DNA of 9,136 nt, from the NCBI GenBank assembly GCA_003170035.1, contig PMZX01000361.1, positions 23,713-32,848 on the forward strand, written 5' to 3'. Position numbers and translations under genes: made by a program. This document shows positions 6,857-9,136 of this stretch, in pieces; positions within the stretch are counted from its first letter, which is position 1; each line of letters opens with the position of its first letter. The notes below the pieces were generated by a model, which ran no database searches, was not told the DNA's origin, and worked only from the letters and a program-made list of their open reading frames with translations. Origin of the DNA: Myxococcales bacterium (GTDB taxonomy: Bacteria; Myxococcota_A; Polyangia; Fen-1088).

Positions 6857-7933
6857 ATGTCGCTACCAGCGGTCAAAACCAAGCGCAGCGTTGTTCGGCC
6901 GTCGACCGACGATCCGGTGGAGCGCGAGGTTGGTCTGCAGAAGCTCCTCTCCACACGCATCTGCGATCTGCAACTCGAGCCTCAGGATGTGCTGGCCGAG
7001 TGTCTGGCCCAGGTCGGCGCGGAGTTGCGTACGAAGGGGATAACCTTCGTCCCGCAGTACTACCTGGGTGACGATGACTTCTGGACCACGGATCGCGCCA
7101 TCAGCGTAAACATCCCCTGGTACCTCTCCAATTCCATCCTCTGGCAGATGGTCAACAACCACCTGTTCGAGTACACCCGCGACGAAGTCCTGATGTATCT
7201 GCGCCACGAAACGGGGCATGCCGCCAACTACGCCTTCGAGTTGTGGAAGCGCAAGGACTGGACGCAGACCTTCGGCGATTTTCGTCGCTCGTACCGCGAT
7301 GTCTACAACGCGAACCCCTGGAGCCACGACTACGTCAGACATCTGCACCGCGCGGGCATGTATCACTACGCGCAGAAACATCCGGACGAGGATTTCGCCG
7401 AGAGTTTCGCCGTGTGGCTCGATCCGTCGTCGCGCTGGCGGCGCCGCTACCGCAACTGGCAGGTTGCCCTGACCAAACTGGAATACGTGGATCGGATCAT
7501 CGACCTGGAAGGCGCCTGCCGGGGCACCCCCACCAACCAGCGAATCGGCTCGCAGGCGCCCTACCGCGAGCTAAAGGAAACCGTCGCCGAGTACTTCGAC
7601 ATCAACCATGCGCTGGACCCGGACCTGGCCGAGTACCGCAAGGACCTGCTTGACATCTTCCCCCGACGCTCCCCGCACGCGCGCGGCGCGCAGGGCGCCC
7701 TGTCGGCAGCACGTTTCATCCAGCAACACCAGCGACTGCTGATAAGCAAGCTGGGCGGGTGGATCGGTGATTCCGACCGGCGCGTGATCGGCAAGTTTCT
7801 GCGCGAGCTCCAGGCCTTGTGTACCTACGAACACCTGGTCGTGCCGGAGAACCGGCGCAATGAGAAGCTGGTCGACCTGACCATTGTGGCCACCTGGCAC
7901 GTGGTCGACGGCATTCACCGGCTGAGCGAGTAG
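6857..7933 (+). CDS. Putative zinc metallopeptidase with HETGH motif
   Basis: This 358-residue protein is predicted to be soluble, with no signal peptide or membrane segment. Its centre carries LMYLRHETGHAANYA, an HExxH zinc-binding motif (His117, Glu118, His121). About sixty residues later comes DEDFAESFAVW (177-187), where Glu178 or Glu182 could be the third zinc ligand, as in gluzincin-type enzymes. The layout resembles the family annotated as putative zinc-binding metallopeptidase (Peptidase_Mx-like), but I am not certain of the family and no substrate is known. The C-terminal part (about 240-358) is charged and mostly helical by appearance, with no recognised domain. ATG at 6857 gives the most natural N-terminus (MSLPAVKTKR); TTG at 6797 and ATG at 6803 lie upstream in frame, and none has a clear Shine-Dalgarno. 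The gene is divergent from the CPBP gene and convergent with the small PhaR-like gene, so it is probably a single-gene unit. Confidence 0.8.
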   Translation: MSLPAVKTKRSVVRPSTDDPVEREVGLQKLLSTRICDLQLEPQDVLAECLAQVGAELRTKGITFVPQYYLGDDDFWTTDRAISVNIPWYLSNSILWQMVNNHLFEYTRDEVLMYLRHETGHAANYAFELWKRKDWTQTFGDFRRSYRDVYNANPWSHDYVRHLHRAGMYHYAQKHPDEDFAESFAVWLDPSSRWRRRYRNWQVALTKLEYVDRIIDLEGACRGTPTNQRIGSQAPYRELKETVAEYFDINHALDPDLAEYRKDLLDIFPRRSPHARGAQGALSAARFIQQHQRLLISKLGGWIGDSDRRVIGKFLRELQALCTYEHLVVPENRRNEKLVDLTIVATWHVVDGIHRLSE

Positions 7934-7949
7934 GTATGTGAATCCGCCG

Positions 7950-7982
7950 GGCGCAACGGCGCCTCCCGCTTCCAGACGGAGG
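7950..7982. terminator. Possible bidirectional terminator hairpin region
   Basis: Between two convergent genes lie GGCGC (7950-7954)-AACG-GCGCC (7959-7963), a perfect five-base stem with a four-base loop, and CCTCC (7962-7966) that can pair with GGAGG (7978-7982) as a competing structure. Location and symmetry suggest transcription stopping from both sides. There is no T-tract on either strand, so this would not be a classic intrinsic terminator. Confidence 0.4.
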
Positions 7983-7986
7983 ATCC

Positions 7987-8235
7987 CTACTCGGCCGTCA
8001 AGCCGTGTTGAATGATGCGGCGAAGGCCCTCGGCCCCGAGGCGCGAGCTGCGCTTTTCTTCCTCGAAGATGATCTGCGCGAGGGTAGCCGACGTGAGGTC
8101 TGCCCCACTGACGTGGTCGGTCACCTTAACCTCGTCGCCGTTGCGCACGAACCCTGCCACATCAGCCAGCGTCACGTAGTGCTTGTCGAAGGTGTCGTAG
8201 AGTTTTCGATTTGAGTAGCGCTTGATTGTTCGCAT
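7987..8235 (-). CDS. Minimal PhaR-like (PHB accumulation regulator DNA-binding domain) protein
   Basis: This 82-residue protein is almost entirely the N-terminal DNA-binding domain found in polyhydroxyalkanoate synthesis regulators. The opening MRTIKRYSNRKLYDT is the family signature, followed by YVTLADVAGFVRNGDEVKVTD, then DLTSATLAQIIFEEE (about 47-61), another hallmark. Full PhaR proteins (roughly 180-200 residues) carry further domains that bind PHB granules; here only about twenty residues follow, ending RRIIQHGLTAE. It is therefore a short regulator of unknown target. ATG at 8235 was chosen because it places the signature at the N-terminus; an upstream in-frame extension to 8346 shows no family similarity. 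No phaC, phaP or other PHA gene is in the window, so a role in PHA control is not shown here. A perfect inverted repeat just upstream of the start could be an autoregulatory site. Confidence 0.88.
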   Translation of the reverse strand: MRTIKRYSNRKLYDTFDKHYVTLADVAGFVRNGDEVKVTDHVSGADLTSATLAQIIFEEEKRSSRLGAEGLRRIIQHGLTAE

Positions 8236-8240
8236 GGTGG

Positions 8241-8264
8241 CACAAGAGGATGACACATCTTGTG
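8241..8264. repeat. Perfect 7-bp inverted repeat upstream of the PhaR-like gene
   Basis: CACAAGA (8241-8247) and TCTTGTG (8258-8264) are exact reverse complements separated by ten bases. The pair begins six bases before the start codon of the PhaR-like gene on the - strand. It could be an operator for a dimeric regulator, possibly the encoded protein itself, or an RNA hairpin that covers the ribosome entry region. Confidence 0.5.
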
Positions 8265-8276
8265 AGCAAATGACAC
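8250..8276. repeat. Direct repeat ATGACAC with 20-base period
   Basis: ATGACAC occurs at 8250-8256 and again at 8270-8276, with starts 20 bases apart, close to two helical turns. The first copy lies mostly in the spacer of the inverted repeat at 8241-8264. Such spacing would put two protein-binding sites on the same face of the DNA, but chance is not excluded for seven bases. Confidence 0.35.
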
Positions 8277-8289
8277 GATTCTGAGAGAA

Positions 8290-8319
8290 AAGATACCGCG
8301 GAGCGATAACGGCGGTCAG
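8290..8319 (-). promoter_or_regulatory. Possible promoter of the PhaR-like gene
   Basis: On the - strand, CTGACC (complement of 8314-8319) and TATCTT (complement of 8290-8295) are separated by 18 bases. Each matches four of six bases of the sigma-70 -35 and -10 consensus. A transcript would start near 8283 and carry the inverted and direct repeats in its leader. Confidence 0.28.
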
Positions 8320-8366
8320 CCTGCCGCCAGATTCGGCGCTCTGCACTCGGAAATCCAGGCCACTGA

Positions 8367-8386
8367 CGCTGGAATCGACCCCAGCG
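8367..8386 (-). terminator. Stem-loop just downstream of the CBM3 gene
   Basis: CGCTGG (8367-8372) and CCAGCG (8381-8386) form a six-base inverted repeat with an eight-base loop, starting ten bases past the stop codon of the - strand CBM3 gene. No T-run follows, so termination or 3'-end protection of the message are both guesses. Confidence 0.35.
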
Positions 8387-8395
8387 CTAGCAGGG

Positions 8396-9136
8396 CTAGG
8401 GCTCTACACCCCAGATGAGCTTGCCGCTCTCGTAGAGGGTGATCTTCTGCTCGTAGACCCCCGCTGCTCCGGCGTCGTAGCTGTAGTCGTTGGTTACGTC
8501 GACTGCGCCCGTGTAGCTCCCGGTGTGCAGCCTGACGTTGAAGTTGAACTGGTCCTTGTAGGCCTTGTCACCTTGTGCCGCAAGCGTTCCGGTGAATGAA
8601 AGCTCCAGATAGTGGTCAGCGCCTGGGACAGGCGACGGGGCTGCAACGGCTGTACCGCTCGTCACCTCGCCCTGGCCCGACATCCCAATGCTCACGTAAT
8701 CGGTTGAAAGTACCAAAGCGGTGCCCAAGCCCTCGTCTTGATACCAGTAGCGAAGTGTCACGGTCGACATGTCAACAATCTGCGATGTCAGGTTGTCAAT
8801 TCTGAGACTCAAGGTGATCTGACCCGTGCCGCCGGCAGCCTTCTGCGCGACCCACACCACCAGGCCGTTGACCGTAGGCAGCGACACCACTGTGACCTGC
8901 GCCGTCGTAGAACCCCCGACCTCGTTGGTCGCGGTCAGCGTGTAGGTCGTGGTTGCGCTGATCGGGCCGGTGCTCGTTCCGATGCCGCTGCTCACGGCAC
9001 CAACGCCCTGATCCACGGTCCCCGTTCCACCGAGAAAAGACGCTGTCAAGGTCGCGCTGCCACCGCTGCTGACCACGGTTGGGCTGGCGGAGAAACCCAC
9101 GATCGACGGCAGAGGCACCACCGCTACCGTCACCTG
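8396..9136 (-). CDS. Secreted Ig-repeat and CBM3 (cellulose-binding) protein, C-terminal part
   Basis: The frame is open to the right edge (the edge codon is CAG, before a GTG), so the N-terminal part is outside the window. Counting from that GTG, residues 1-9 (TVAVVPLP) look like the end of one Ig-like repeat. Residues about 10-85 are a complete Ig-like repeat with SASPTVVSSGGSATLTASF, GGTGTVDQGVG and TTTYTLTATN. Residues about 89-245 are a family 3 carbohydrate-binding module: LRIDNLTSQIVDMSTVTLRYWY, then YLELSFTGTLAAQG, TNDYSYD and the terminal KITLYESGKLIWGVEP. CBM3 modules bind crystalline cellulose or support cellulases, so the full protein is probably secreted and either carries a glycoside hydrolase upstream or serves adhesion. 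No catalytic domain is visible. The C-terminus ends exactly where CBM3 domains usually end. Confidence 0.9.
   Translation of the reverse strand, partial: QVTVAVVPLPSIVGFSASPTVVSSGGSATLTASFLGGTGTVDQGVGAVSSGIGTSTGPISATTTYTLTATNEVGGSTTAQVTVVSLPTVNGLVVWVAQKAAGGTGQITLSLRIDNLTSQIVDMSTVTLRYWYQDEGLGTALVLSTDYVSIGMSGQGEVTSGTAVAAPSPVPGADHYLELSFTGTLAAQGDKAYKDQFNFNVRLHTGSYTGAVDVTNDYSYDAGAAGVYEQKITLYESGKLIWGVEP

Noticed and set aside
8238..8252. TGGCAC as a sigma-54 -24 element
   Set aside because: The -12 part reads GATG instead of TTGC, and there is no + strand gene at a suitable distance downstream.
8236..8346. N-terminal extension of the PhaR-like frame by 37 codons
   Set aside because: The family signature RTIKRYxNRKLYDT normally begins right at the N-terminus; the extra codons have no similarity and cover the probable promoter and repeats.
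1..9136. Search for tRNA, rRNA, CRISPR repeats, insertion-sequence ends and phage genes
   Set aside because: No cloverleaf with TTCRA arm, no regularly spaced repeats, no transposase or integrase motifs were seen; all larger frames belong to ordinary chromosomal families.

Overview
The window reads as chromosomal DNA of a high-GC Gram-negative bacterium, most likely a myxobacterium (Myxococcota, formerly Deltaproteobacteria). The evidence is the G/C-rich third codon positions, a TonB-type protein with conserved blocks I associate with myxobacterial homologues, a SpoIID/LytB protein in a TonB-bearing (outer-membrane) organism, and a secreted protein ending in Ig-like repeats and a family 3 cellulose-binding module. 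No phage, transposon, CRISPR array, tRNA or rRNA was seen. The taxonomic assignment is inference.

Left part (1-4389, all + strand): the C-terminal part of an acyltransferase-3 membrane enzyme runs in from the left edge and ends at 518. A 388-base gene-free stretch follows. Its right half holds a clear cyclic-di-AMP (ydaO/yuaA class) riboswitch at about 752-870, preceded by a possible promoter. The riboswitch leads into a 684-residue KimA-like potassium transporter (907-2961) that keeps the residues I recall as K+-coordinating in Bacillus KimA. Only 33 bases later comes a 464-residue TonB-family energy transducer (2995-4389). The arrangement suggests one transcript under c-di-AMP control: the riboswitch senses the nucleotide that signals high potassium, and the transporter moves potassium.

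Middle part (4421-6651, - strand): a CPBP-family intramembrane metalloprotease and a secreted SpoIID/LytB-domain protein form a pair whose coding sequences overlap by four bases (ATGA), so they are probably translationally coupled. The SpoIID-like gene converges on the TonB gene across a 31-base gap.

Right part (6652-9136): a divergent intergenic region separates the CPBP gene from a + strand zinc-metallopeptidase-like protein with an HETGH motif (6857-7933). This converges, across a 53-base spacer with a GC hairpin, on a very small - strand protein consisting almost only of the PhaR/PHB-accumulation-regulator DNA-binding domain (7987-8235). Upstream of that gene are a perfect inverted repeat and a 20-base-spaced direct repeat. 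At the right edge a - strand gene (8396-9136, N-terminal part outside the window) encodes the end of a secreted Ig-repeat plus CBM3 protein, possibly a cellulase or a cellulose-adhesion protein.

The least ordinary element is the c-di-AMP riboswitch / KimA / TonB unit in a Gram-negative. The rest are recognisable families whose biological roles are mostly undetermined.
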